9,682 bases of DNA from Treponema sp. (GCA_017614655.1 JAGABO010000062.1:1-9682), one strand, 5' to 3'. Positions 1-7,393 are shown, counted from the stretch's first letter. Program-made: numbers and translations. The notes: a model not told the origin generated them from the letters alone.

Positions 1-1
1 A

Positions 2-397
2 AAAGGTGTAAAATTTAATCATGATTTCTGGTTAATCATTCCGGTTAAAATAAATGGTAAAACATATAATGCAATGCTTGATACCGGGTGTTATGATTCT
101 ATTACTTATTTAGATTTGTGGGATGGTAAAGAGATAGAAAAATATGAACAGACATCTGGAACTTGGGAAGGTAATTCTAAATTTCAGCTTTCTTCAAAAA
201 ATGTAAAAGACATTATTATCGGTGACACGGTAATAGAAAAACTTACTTTTGACCGCATACACGAAACTGAATCAGATATTTTTAACAGCATAAAAGAATC
301 CGGACTGGTAGATATTATTCTTGGAAGTGAATTCTTTCTTAGGACAAAAGTTACTGTAGATACTAAAAATGAGATGTGTTATGTAGTGTCGTATTAA
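2..397 (+). CDS. Retropepsin-like aspartic protease, 5'-truncated by window edge
   Basis: The frame is open from base 2 to the TAA at 395-397, giving 131 visible residues with no N-terminus. The first ATG in frame (base 74) is not a credible start, because it sits inside the strand leading into the active-site motif. Seen: the string PVKINGKTYNAMLDTG carries the Asp-Thr-Gly motif (visible residues 27-29) after a short strand and an N-G-K turn, as in retropepsins. About 75 residues later comes ILGSEFF (residues 106-112), matching the hydrophobic-hydrophobic-Gly-x-(D/E)-F motif that closes the retropepsin fold. The family has one catalytic Asp per chain and acts as a dimer. No membrane segment is visible in the preserved part; a signal peptide could lie upstream of the window. 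The substrate is unknown. The gene is visibly more AT-rich than purL and converges on the ABC transporter operon. Fold assignment is fairly good; proteolytic activity is inferred. Confidence 0.65.
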   Translation, partial: KGVKFNHDFWLIIPVKINGKTYNAMLDTGCYDSITYLDLWDGKEIEKYEQTSGTWEGNSKFQLSSKNVKDIIIGDTVIEKLTFDRIHETESDIFNSIKESGLVDIILGSEFFLRTKVTVDTKNEMCYVVSY

Positions 398-416
398 AAG
401 TATAAGAGTTATACTT
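398..416. terminator. AT-rich hairpin between convergent genes, possible terminator
   Basis: A perfect 8-bp inverted repeat (AAGTATAA, loop GAG, TTATACTT) starts one base after the stop of the protease gene. Read on the minus strand it is followed by TTTTAAT, a short U-run, so it fits better as the end of the leftward transporter operon. On the plus strand it is followed by A-rich sequence. Only two of the eight pairs are G-C, so it would be a weak terminator. The rest of the 398-464 gap shows nothing else I can name. Confidence 0.35.
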
Positions 417-464
417 AAAATTTAATATGAATACCTTTTATATCTTATGTAAAGCTTAATACCT

Positions 465-1238
465 CTAATACACCTGAATACTTCCATCCGGGTGGGTGAA
501 GGTGTTTACTTTTTTGCCATAGATTTTTTCGAGGATGTCCGCTGTCATGATTTCGGCGGCTGTTCCGCAGAGGAGTTTTCTGTCTTCGGTAAGGACTGCA
601 AGCTTATCGCAGAAGCGAGAGGCTGTGTTTATATTGTGTATGCTGATTAAGATGCCGCGGTTTTCGTCTACGGCGATGTTTTTTAACAGCGTGATGAATT
701 CATCTTCGTAGGAAAAATCCAGGCTTGCAAGCGGTTCATCAAGAAGAAGAAATCTTGATTCCTGAACAAGGCTTCGGGCAATGCGCACCTTCTGAAATTC
801 TCCGCCGCTTAATTCATGAACATGTGCATTTCTTAAATTTGCAATGTTAAGTTTTTTTAGAATTTCTTCTGTTTTATCTTTATCGGTTTTTACATACATG
901 CCGGTGGAATTTGTATGACAGAAGCGTCCCTGCAGTACAAAATCAGAAACCGTGTAATTCCAGGCAGAAAAGCCGTTCTGGGGAAGAAAAGAAACAAGCC
1001 TTGCATTTTCCTTATAATCTCGGACTGTGGTTTTTACTACAGAGCCGTTTTTCTCTATGCGCAGGCTTTCATCCGGAACATTTGCAAGTATCTTCATAAG
1101 GGAAGTTTTTCCGGCCCCGTTTTTTCCGATAAGGCACACGAACTCTCCACAGTTAAGAGTAAAATCAACGTTATCAAGGATCTGGCGTTCGCCGTAGAAA
1201 GCGCTGGTGTTACTTAAAGTAAGACTATAAGGAGCCAT
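465..1238 (-). CDS. ABC transporter ATP-binding protein (FecE/FepC/BtuD type)
   Basis: A 257-residue ATPase that would power the adjacent FecCD permease in importing ferric siderophore, haem or cobalamin. Seen, in order: Walker A GKNGAGKT at 38-45, Q-loop Gln87, signature LSGGE at 143-147, Walker B FLLLDE at 163-168 with D-loop SLD at 172-174, and switch His201. The C-terminus (GTAAEI then a Y-G and H-P-D-G stretch) matches the usual end of siderophore/haem/B12 ATPases, and the length is typical. I chose the ATG at 1236-1238 because AGGAGG (1244-1249) lies 5 nt upstream. The frame stays open to 1301, but the extra 21 residues lie inside the permease gene and precede the conserved start of the family. 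The gene overlaps the permease end by 14 nt, which suggests coupled translation. All catalytic residues are present. The substrate cannot be told from the ATPase alone. Confidence 0.92.
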   Translation of the reverse strand: MAPYSLTLSNTSAFYGERQILDNVDFTLNCGEFVCLIGKNGAGKTSLMKILANVPDESLRIEKNGSVVKTTVRDYKENARLVSFLPQNGFSAWNYTVSDFVLQGRFCHTNSTGMYVKTDKDKTEEILKKLNIANLRNAHVHELSGGEFQKVRIARSLVQESRFLLLDEPLASLDFSYEDEFITLLKNIAVDENRGILISIHNINTASRFCDKLAVLTEDRKLLCGTAAEIMTADILEKIYGKKVNTFTHPDGSIQVY

Positions 1239-2226
1239 GTTTTCCTCCTGCAAGAAGGGAAATAAAGAAGGGAACTCCAAGAATTGCCGTGATTGTTCCA
1301 ACGGGAAGCTCTGCCGGTGCTATTACCAGGCGGCCGAGGATGTCAGAGAAGCATAACAGAACTGCACCCGTAAAAAGGCTTGTAAACCATAAAGTACGGC
1401 TTTTTACTCCAAAGATTTTTCTTGCAATATGGGGACAGATTATTCCTATAAAACCGATTGTTCCGCCGGCACAGACAGCAGCGGCCGTCCCGAGGCTTCC
1501 TGCAATTATTACCTGAGTACGCAGCTTTTTAACGTCAACTCCGAGGGAATAGGCCGTTTCTTCTCCGCAGGCAAGTAAATCAAGCTTATGGGTACAGTTA
1601 TGAAGCATAATCTGAGCAACTGTACCCAAAACTGTAACCAGAATCACTTCGTTCCAGCCCTTGCCGTTAAAGCTTCCAAGCATCCACAGGTACATGGTTC
1701 CGATGTCATTACTGTGTGCACTGAGCAGAATTGACGTAACTGCTGAATAAAGCGTTCCAAGACAGCTTCCGCACAGAAGGAGCGAAACTGTACTCATGCG
1801 ACTTATAGCCGCACTTAAAGTCGTAACAATAAAACCTGCAAAAAGCGCGCCTAAAACTGCACCAATGGTTACAGTTACAACTGTACCCATAGGAACGAGT
1901 TTTGATATGAAAGGAAAGGTTGCACTGTAAAAGATAACTGCAAAAAGCGTTGCCCCCGAACTAAGCCCCATAATGCCGGGATCAGCAAGCGGGTTTCTGA
2001 AATACTGCTGGAAAACTGAACCGCAGGAAGCAAGCAGGGCGCCGGCCTCTATACAGAGAATTGTACGCGGAAGCCTTATGTTAAAGAAAATTGTACTGGA
2101 AAAACTTTCTTTATTAAAAAGAATATCGTGAAGCGAAAGCCGCTGTGTTCCGAACACAAACGAACAGATTACAGCGGCTGCAAGAAAGAGAAAAAGAAAT
2201 GCGGTTTTTAAGCGCGGGTTTTTCAC
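1225..2226 (-). CDS. FecCD/BtuC-family ABC transporter permease
   Basis: A 333-residue multi-spanning inner-membrane permease for iron-siderophore, haem or cobalamin uptake. Seen: a first hydrophobic helix near residues 9-25; RLPRTI at 51-56; NPLADPGIMGLSSGA at 78-92, a FecCD hallmark; W-M-L-G-S at 181-185; GTIGFIGIICPHIAR at 255-269, the loop region that contacts the ATPase; DILGRL at 295-300; and PAELPVGTITAILGVPFF at 304-321. Length and motif order are normal for the family. The start is GTG (2224-2226), sharing GTGA with the stop of the upstream S1 gene. A TAA lies two codons upstream, so no earlier start exists in this frame. No Shine-Dalgarno precedes the GTG, which points to translational coupling with the S1 gene. 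The ATPase follows with a 14-nt overlap. No binding-protein gene is present nearby, so the substrate remains open. Confidence 0.93.
   Translation of the reverse strand: MKNPRLKTAFLFLFLAAAVICSFVFGTQRLSLHDILFNKESFSSTIFFNIRLPRTILCIEAGALLASCGSVFQQYFRNPLADPGIMGLSSGATLFAVIFYSATFPFISKLVPMGTVVTVTIGAVLGALFAGFIVTTLSAAISRMSTVSLLLCGSCLGTLYSAVTSILLSAHSNDIGTMYLWMLGSFNGKGWNEVILVTVLGTVAQIMLHNCTHKLDLLACGEETAYSLGVDVKKLRTQVIIAGSLGTAAAVCAGGTIGFIGIICPHIARKIFGVKSRTLWFTSLFTGAVLLCFSDILGRLVIAPAELPVGTITAILGVPFFISLLAGGKHGSL
1244..1249 (-). promoter_or_regulatory. Strong ribosome binding site of the ABC ATPase
   Basis: AGGAGG on the minus strand, followed by a 5-nt spacer AAAAC and ATG at 1238. It lies inside the end of the permease gene and fixes the ATPase start at 1238 rather than the upstream in-frame start at 1301. 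Confidence 0.85.
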
Positions 2227-3320
2227 TTTTTAAGAAGGGCTGCAAACGGATTGTAAGAATATCCGTCATCATCATCCTTGTGAGAAGAAAGATATTCGTT
2301 TGCGTTGTCCTGCTCTTCGTTGGAAACAACCGGCGAAAGCGAAACACGTTTCTGTTCAGTATCAACAGAATCAACTGTAACGGAAAGTTTGTCGCCAGGC
2401 TTGTAAACCTTCTTTAAGTTAGTATTGCGTTCAACCGGAAGCTTGGAAATATGAACAAGACCGTCAACAGCAGGTGCAAGACTGATGAACAGGCCGAAAT
2501 CAGCAACGCGGCTTACAACGCCTTCTATCTGAGTACCGGCCGGGAACTTTTCCTTAATGCCGTCCCATGGATCTGATTCAAGTTCCTTCATGCTAAGGCT
2601 TACTCTTTCGTGTGCCCAGTCTGCCTTGATAATCTTAGCTTTGATTTCCTGACCAACCTTAAGCACGGAATTCACATCATCAACACGGACATGAGAAATT
2701 TCACTTACCGGAAGAAGAGCCTGGAAACCGTTCAGATCAATAAAGGCACCGTAGCTTTCGATAGACTTTACTTTACCCGTAACGACTTCGCCAACCTGAA
2801 GCGACTGTGCAAGTTTTGTAAGCTCGGCATTTGCCTGCTCTTCAAGAATAACCCTGTTGGAAACGATTACATTGCGGCCTTCATTCTTGTACTCTGTAAT
2901 CTTGAACACACGGTGACTTCCGATATATTCAGCAGGTTCCTTGCGCTGGCGGTAACCCATCTGTGAATACGGACAGAAAGCGCGGGTAGTGCCGACCATA
3001 ACTTCAAAGCCGCCTTTGATTTCCTTTGTAACGTGACCTTCAACCGGAACACCGTTTTTGTAGGCATTTTCGAGAACGCCCTTGTCTGCATTCTGGCCCT
3101 TGAGCTTAGTAGTAAAGTGAAGTTCGTCGTGCTGGTTTCCGACAAAGTATACCTTTATTGAATCGCCCTCTTTTACAGAGACGTTTCCGTTTTCGTCTGC
3201 AAGTTCGGCCTTATCAAGGAAGCCTTCGCTTTTTAATCCGAGGTCAAGAAAGATTGTGTCGTTTGTAATGGCAACGATTTTTGTTTCGATCATTTCGCCG
3301 ATTTCGTACTGATTTTTCAT
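2223..3320 (-). CDS. S1-domain RNA-binding protein, four S1 repeats
   Basis: A 365-residue cytoplasmic protein built from four S1 (OB-fold) RNA-binding domains at about residues 7-74, 90-157, 175-246 and 260-330. Domains 3 and 4 are the most typical: GxVxxIxxYGAFIDLNGFQALLP at about 182-204 and GVVSRVADFGLFISLAPAVDGLVHISKL at about 267-294. Domain 2 has the GGFEVMVG...RAFCPYSQ form also seen in ribosomal protein S1. The tail carries four consecutive Asp (349-352) and ends NPFAALLKK. Full ribosomal S1 usually has six domains, so this may be a short S1 paralogue acting in translation or mRNA handling; which one cannot be told here. Start: ATG at 3318-3320 with GGAG (3327-3330) 6 nt upstream. 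An in-frame TTG at 3332 overlaps that ribosome site and is not the start. It heads an operon with the FecCD permease, sharing 4 nt. Confidence 0.88.
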   Translation of the reverse strand: MKNQYEIGEMIETKIVAITNDTIFLDLGLKSEGFLDKAELADENGNVSVKEGDSIKVYFVGNQHDELHFTTKLKGQNADKGVLENAYKNGVPVEGHVTKEIKGGFEVMVGTTRAFCPYSQMGYRQRKEPAEYIGSHRVFKITEYKNEGRNVIVSNRVILEEQANAELTKLAQSLQVGEVVTGKVKSIESYGAFIDLNGFQALLPVSEISHVRVDDVNSVLKVGQEIKAKIIKADWAHERVSLSMKELESDPWDGIKEKFPAGTQIEGVVSRVADFGLFISLAPAVDGLVHISKLPVERNTNLKKVYKPGDKLSVTVDSVDTEQKRVSLSPVVSNEEQDNANEYLSSHKDDDDGYSYNPFAALLKK

Positions 3321-3326
3321 TTTATA

Positions 3327-3330
3327 CTCC
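3327..3330 (-). promoter_or_regulatory. Ribosome binding site of the S1-domain gene
   Basis: GGAG on the minus strand, 6 nt (TATAAA) before the ATG at 3320. It decides the start against the in-frame TTG at 3330-3332, whose G is the first base of this site. Confidence 0.75.
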
Positions 3331-3346
3331 AAATTTTTATGCGCTC

Positions 3347-3375
3347 ATTTTACAATCATGCAGGGCGTTTTGCAA
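3347..3375 (-). promoter_or_regulatory. Predicted sigma70-type promoter of the S1/transporter operon
   Basis: On the minus strand, TTGCAA (3370-3375; 4 of 6 to the -35 consensus), a 17-bp spacer and TAAAAT (3347-3352; 5 of 6 to the -10). Transcription would start near 3340, giving a leader of about 20 nt that contains the GGAG site, so the layout is coherent. No stronger candidate was seen on this strand in the 130-bp divergent region. Confidence 0.5.
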
Positions 3376-3407
3376 TGACTTCGCCCGGGAAAGCACTCTA
3401 TAAACAA

Positions 3408-3419
3408 TAAACGTGTTTA
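3408..3419. promoter_or_regulatory. Imperfect palindrome overlapping the purL -35, possible operator
   Basis: TAAAC-GT-GTTTA, two 5-bp half-sites with a 2-bp centre, overlaps the purL -35 hexamer (3416-3421). A third TAAAC at 3401-3405 precedes it with the same 7-bp step. The site is placed where a repressor could block purL. It does not match the Bacillus PurBox, and it resembles LacI/PurR-type operators only loosely. AT-rich promoter DNA produces short palindromes by chance. Confidence 0.2.
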
Positions 3420-3444
3420 CAGTAATCAAAAGAATCAATATAAT
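3416..3444 (+). promoter_or_regulatory. Near-consensus sigma70-type promoter abutting the purL start
   Basis: TTTACA (3416-3421; 5 of 6 to the -35), a 17-bp spacer and a perfect TATAAT (3439-3444). The expected start site, 6-8 nt past the -10, is 3450-3452, which is the purL ATG itself (3451). The mRNA would therefore be leaderless or nearly so, in agreement with the lack of any Shine-Dalgarno before that ATG. Confidence 0.6.
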
Positions 3445-3450
3445 TGAAAA

Positions 3451-6400
3451 ATGTACCGCATTTACGTAGAAAGAAAGGTCGGATTCCAGAACGAAGCCAA
3501 CAGAATCTTCTCTGAAATCACAGGATTCCTGGGCATTGCCGGAGTTACCGGCGTGCGTTATTTTAACCGCTATGACATCGAAAATGTTGCAGATGAAGTT
3601 GCAAAAGCCGCAGCATCGCGCATTTTTTCTGAACCCCAGAGCGACAGCGTTGTTTACGAAACACTCGATATTCCTTCGGGAACAACAGAAATAATCTGGG
3701 AATATCTGCCCGGTCAGTACGATCAGCGCGCCGACAGTGCAGAACAGTGTCTTACTCTTCTGCGCGAAGGAATGAAGTCTTCTACAAAAGTCGGAACTCT
3801 TCCTCCAAAAGTACGCTGTGCAAAAATCGTTTTCCTCGAAGGAAGCGTTTCTGCCTCTGATGTAGAAAAAATCCAGCACTATCTTATAAACCCGGTTGAT
3901 TCGCGTCTTACTGACGACAAAAAGCCTGAAACCCTGGAAATGAAAGCCGTTAATCCTGCCGACATTCCGACTGTTTCGGGCTTTATTTCTTTAAATGATA
4001 CAGACCTCGAAAAATACCGTAAGGAACTTTCGCTTGCAATGGATTTTGCGGACATCAAGTTCCTTCAGGATTACTTTAAGTCAATTAACCGTGATCCGAC
4101 ACTTACGGAAATCCGCGTTCTGGACACATACTGGAGTGACCACTGCCGCCACACGACATTCCTTACTCAGCTCGACAGCGTAAAGATTGAAGACGGAAAG
4201 TACGCCGGGCTTTTCAAAAAGTCGCTCGAAAATTATACGGCACTCCGCACGGATTTATATGCAGACCGCAAGGACAAGCCGGTTACACTTATGGACATGG
4301 CATGCATCGGTGCAAAGTATCTTCGCAAGCACGGAAAGCTCGACGACCTTGAAGTAAGTGCAGAAATTAACGCATGCTCTGTTTATATTGACGTTCATGT
4401 TACTGATGAATCCGGCAAGCCTTCAACAGAGCGCTGGCTCCTTCAGTTTAAGAATGAAACGCACAATCATCCTACAGAAATCGAACCGTTTGGTGGAGCC
4501 GCAACATGTATCGGAGGAGCAATCCGTGATCCGCTTTCGGGACGTTCGTGGGTTTATCAGGCACTGCGCGTAACGGGTGCAGGAGATCCTACAGTTCCGC
4601 TCAGCGAGACATTAAAAGGAAAGCTTCCTCAGATGAAGCTTACACGCGAGGCAGCACAGGGCTTCTCTTCTTACGGAAACCAGATCGGCCTTACTACGGG
4701 ACAGGTTGCAGAAATCTATCATCCGGGCTTCCTTGCAAAGCGCATGGAACTTGGTGCAGTTATTGCAGCAGCTCCGTGTGATCAGGTTATGCGCGAAGAA
4801 CCGGAAACAGGTGACGTCGTTATTCTTCTTGGCGGCGGTACGGGCCGTGACGGAATCGGAGGAGCAACAGGTTCTTCAAAAGTACACGACATTAAATCAG
4901 TTACGACAGCTGCTGCAGAAGTTCAGAAAGGAAACGCAGTAGAAGAGCGCAAGATTCAGCGCCTGTTCAGGAATAAAGACGTATGCCGCATGATCCGCCG
5001 TTCAAACGACTTTGGTGCAGGCGGAGTTTCTGTTGCAGTCGGCGAGCTTGCTCCGGGACTCGACATCAATCTTGATGCAGTTCCTAAAAAGTACGACGGC
5101 CTCGACGGAACAGAACTTGCAATTTCAGAAAGCCAGGAACGCATGGCAGTTGTCGTTCGCAAGGGTGACGTAGAAAAATTCATAAAGGCATGTAATGACG
5201 AAAACCTTAACGCAGTAGTTGTTGCTTCCGTTACGGACACAAACCGTCTTGTAATGAAGTGGCGCGGAAAAACTATTGTTGAACTTGACCGTGCCTTCCT
5301 TGATGCAGCCGGTGCAGTTCATCATGCAGAAGCTTTGATTGAATCGCCTGCAGCTCCGGAAAAATCACCGCTTGTAAACGCACTTGATTCAGTAAAGAAA
5401 ATCCTTGATGAAGATAAAGATTCACCAGACTTAAAGGAAGCCTGGCTTAAGAACATGAGCGACCTTGCATGCTGTTCTCAGCGCGGACTCGGCGAACGCT
5501 TTGACGGTTCAATCGGCTCAAGTTCAGTACTCATGCCTTACGGCGGTAAGTATCAGGGAACACCAGAAGCCGGTATGGCAGCAAAGATTCCGGTTGTTTC
5601 TCCAAAAGAAACTTCAACGGTAAGCCTCATGACTTACGGATATGACCCGCGTGTTGCACAGTGGTCACCGTGGCATGGTGCTCAGACAGCTGTTCTTTCT
5701 TCACTTGCAAAGATTGTATGCCTTGGCGGAAAGAGCGAAAGTTCGCGCCTTACTTTCCAGGAATTCTTCGGACGTGCAGTAAGCGAAAAGACCTGGGGTT
5801 ATCCGGCCGCTGCACTTCTCGGTTCAATTGATGCACAGATTGCAATGGGAACCGGTTCAATCGGCGGTAAGGATTCAATGTCGGGAACTTTTGAAGATTT
5901 GAATGTTCCGCACACACTTGTTTCATTTGCAGTTACGACTAATGACGTTAAGAACGTAACGAGCGGTTCTTTCAAAAAGGCAGGCTCAGGCGTTTATATC
6001 GTAACGGTTCCTTACAGCGACGTTCTTGCTCCAGACTGGGAAACTTTCAAGAAAAATGCTTCCCGCCTTTACGAGTTGAATTGCTCAGGAAAAATAAATG
6101 CAATGTATCCGGTTCAGGCCGGCGGTATTGCAGAAGCAGTTACAAAGATGTCTTTAGGAAACAGAATCGGCGTTCAGATTGATGAAGTGCCGCTCAGTGC
6201 AACTGCCCTTAACACAGGAAAGTCAGCAGGGGCAGAAGACCTGTTTACTCCGCTTTACGGTTCGATTATTGTCGAAACGGATGCAGACCTCGAAGCAGAT
6301 TCTTCTTTTGCAGAAGGCACGGTTTCTAAAATCGGTGTTACTTTAAGCGATGCAAAAATTGTAATTGATGAAGTTGAAATTCCTCTTTGCGAAATTGAAT

Positions 6401-7392
6401 CAGCATGGGAAGGAAAACTCAGCAAAGTGTTCCCGCCGGTAAGCGGTGCAAAAGAACAGCCGGCTCTTCCACAGTGGGCACTTGATGAACACAAGTCTTT
6501 AAAAGAAGTTCGTGCTTCTAAAATTCCAGAAGTAATTACTTCAAAAACAAAACCGCGCGTAATCATTCCTGTATTCCCGGGAACAAACTGCGAATACGAC
6601 ATGGCACGCGCATTCAACCTTAACGGTGCAGAAACAAAGATTCTCGTATTTAAAAACCGCACTCCGCAGGATCTTGCAGAAAGCCTCGATGCCTTTAAGC
6701 GCGAAATTGACAATGCACAGATTCTTGCTTTTCCAGGCGGATTCAGTGCAGGTGATGAACCGGACGGCTCGGGCAAGTTTATTGCAAACGTTATCCGCGA
6801 AGGCCGCATTTCAGAAAGCATCATGAATCTTCTTAAAAAGCGCGACGGACTTGTTCTTGGTATCTGCAACGGATTCCAGGCTCTTATTAAAACAGGTCTT
6901 GTTCCTTACGGGGAAATCCGCGAACCTTCAGAAAAAATGCCAACACTTACGTTCAACAAAATCGGCCGCCACATAAGCCGCGTTGTACGCACCCGCATGG
7001 TAAGTGCTGCTTCTCCGTGGGCTCAGGACAACACAATCATTACTCCAAAGATGCACCTTATTCCGGTAAGCCACGGTGAAGGCCGCATTTATATTGATGA
7101 AGCAACTGCAAAACAGCTGTTTGCAAACGGCCAGGTATTTACTCAGTATGTTGATGAAAACGGAGTTCCTTCAATTTCTGAACCGGACAATCCGAACGGA
7201 AGCCTCTTTGCTATTGAAGGTCTTACAAGCCCTGACGGTCACGTACTCGGTAAGATGGGACACAACGAACGAACAGTTGGAAGCAATGCAGACGGTTCAA
7301 GTGATGACTTAATAAAGAACATCACCTGGGATAAGACAAACGAATATTCATGCCAGAATATTTTCCGTGCAGGCGTACGTTACTTTAACTAA
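3451..7392 (+). CDS. purL: Phosphoribosylformylglycinamidine (FGAM) synthase, single chain
   Basis: A 1313-residue cytoplasmic enzyme for the fourth step of purine synthesis: FGAR, ATP and glutamine give FGAM, ADP and glutamate. Seen: an N-terminal PurS-like part opening RIYVERKVGF; the linker motif WSDHCRHTTF at 228-237; first synthase half with KNETHNHPTEIEPFGG at 334-349 and GGGTGRDGIGGATG at 461-474; second half with IGGKDSM at 804-810; and a glutaminase domain from about 1035 (PRVIIPVFPGTNCE). The glutaminase keeps nucleophile Cys1139 in GICNGFQ and His1271/Glu1273 in GHNER, the counterpart of the MPHPER motif. All domains and catalytic residues are intact, and length is close to the roughly 1300 of E. 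coli PurL. The GHNER form and the start resemble the clostridial/spirochaetal clade. ATG at 3451 fits the conserved N-terminus; no Shine-Dalgarno is present. It heads a plus-strand operon. Confidence 0.97.
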   Translation: MYRIYVERKVGFQNEANRIFSEITGFLGIAGVTGVRYFNRYDIENVADEVAKAAASRIFSEPQSDSVVYETLDIPSGTTEIIWEYLPGQYDQRADSAEQCLTLLREGMKSSTKVGTLPPKVRCAKIVFLEGSVSASDVEKIQHYLINPVDSRLTDDKKPETLEMKAVNPADIPTVSGFISLNDTDLEKYRKELSLAMDFADIKFLQDYFKSINRDPTLTEIRVLDTYWSDHCRHTTFLTQLDSVKIEDGKYAGLFKKSLENYTALRTDLYADRKDKPVTLMDMACIGAKYLRKHGKLDDLEVSAEINACSVYIDVHVTDESGKPSTERWLLQFKNETHNHPTEIEPFGGAATCIGGAIRDPLSGRSWVYQALRVTGAGDPTVPLSETLKGKLPQMKLTREAAQGFSSYGNQIGLTTGQVAEIYHPGFLAKRMELGAVIAAAPCDQVMREEPETGDVVILLGGGTGRDGIGGATGSSKVHDIKSVTTAAAEVQKGNAVEERKIQRLFRNKDVCRMIRRSNDFGAGGVSVAVGELAPGLDINLDAVPKKYDGLDGTELAISESQERMAVVVRKGDVEKFIKACNDENLNAVVVASVTDTNRLVMKWRGKTIVELDRAFLDAAGAVHHAEALIESPAAPEKSPLVNALDSVKKILDEDKDSPDLKEAWLKNMSDLACCSQRGLGERFDGSIGSSSVLMPYGGKYQGTPEAGMAAKIPVVSPKETSTVSLMTYGYDPRVAQWSPWHGAQTAVLSSLAKIVCLGGKSESSRLTFQEFFGRAVSEKTWGYPAAALLGSIDAQIAMGTGSIGGKDSMSGTFEDLNVPHTLVSFAVTTNDVKNVTSGSFKKAGSGVYIVTVPYSDVLAPDWETFKKNASRLYELNCSGKINAMYPVQAGGIAEAVTKMSLGNRIGVQIDEVPLSATALNTGKSAGAEDLFTPLYGSIIVETDADLEADSSFAEGTVSKIGVTLSDAKIVIDEVEIPLCEIESAWEGKLSKVFPPVSGAKEQPALPQWALDEHKSLKEVRASKIPEVITSKTKPRVIIPVFPGTNCEYDMARAFNLNGAETKILVFKNRTPQDLAESLDAFKREIDNAQILAFPGGFSAGDEPDGSGKFIANVIREGRISESIMNLLKKRDGLVLGICNGFQALIKTGLVPYGEIREPSEKMPTLTFNKIGRHISRVVRTRMVSAASPWAQDNTIITPKMHLIPVSHGEGRIYIDEATAKQLFANGQVFTQYVDENGVPSISEPDNPNGSLFAIEGLTSPDGHVLGKMGHNERTVGSNADGSSDDLIKNITWDKTNEYSCQNIFRAGVRYFN

Positions 7393-7393
7393 C

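Noticed and set aside
74..397. Complete 107-residue gene starting at the ATG at 74
   Set aside because: The frame is open to the window edge, and the residues before this Met (PVKINGK) belong to the strand leading into the DTG motif. The gene is truncated rather than short.
1239..1301. N-terminal extension of the ABC ATPase to an in-frame start at 1301
   Set aside because: The 21 extra residues overlap the permease gene and do not resemble the ATPase family. The start at 1238 has AGGAGG at ideal spacing.
3321..3332. TTG start at 3332 for the S1-domain gene
   Set aside because: The TTG overlaps the GGAG ribosome site of the ATG at 3320, so it cannot be served by that site. The four extra residues add nothing to the first S1 domain.
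3363..3386. GGGCG/CGCCC inverted repeat in the divergent region, as a terminator or riboswitch stem
   Set aside because: The stem is 5 bp with a 14-nt loop and no U-run. It spans the -35 of the minus-strand promoter and lies upstream of the purL start site, so it would probably not be in either mRNA.
3337..3879. 180-residue open frame on the minus strand, antisense to the start of purL
   Set aside because: Most of it is the complement of a well-conserved coding stretch of purL. It is rich in Cys and Phe with no recognisable motif, has no ribosome site, and would cover the purL promoter. It is best read as a shadow frame.
6255..6869. 204-residue open frame on the minus strand inside purL
   Set aside because: It lies opposite the conserved linker and glutaminase domain of purL. 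The residue mix (many Ser and Arg) is typical of the complement of this codon usage, and no family motif is visible.
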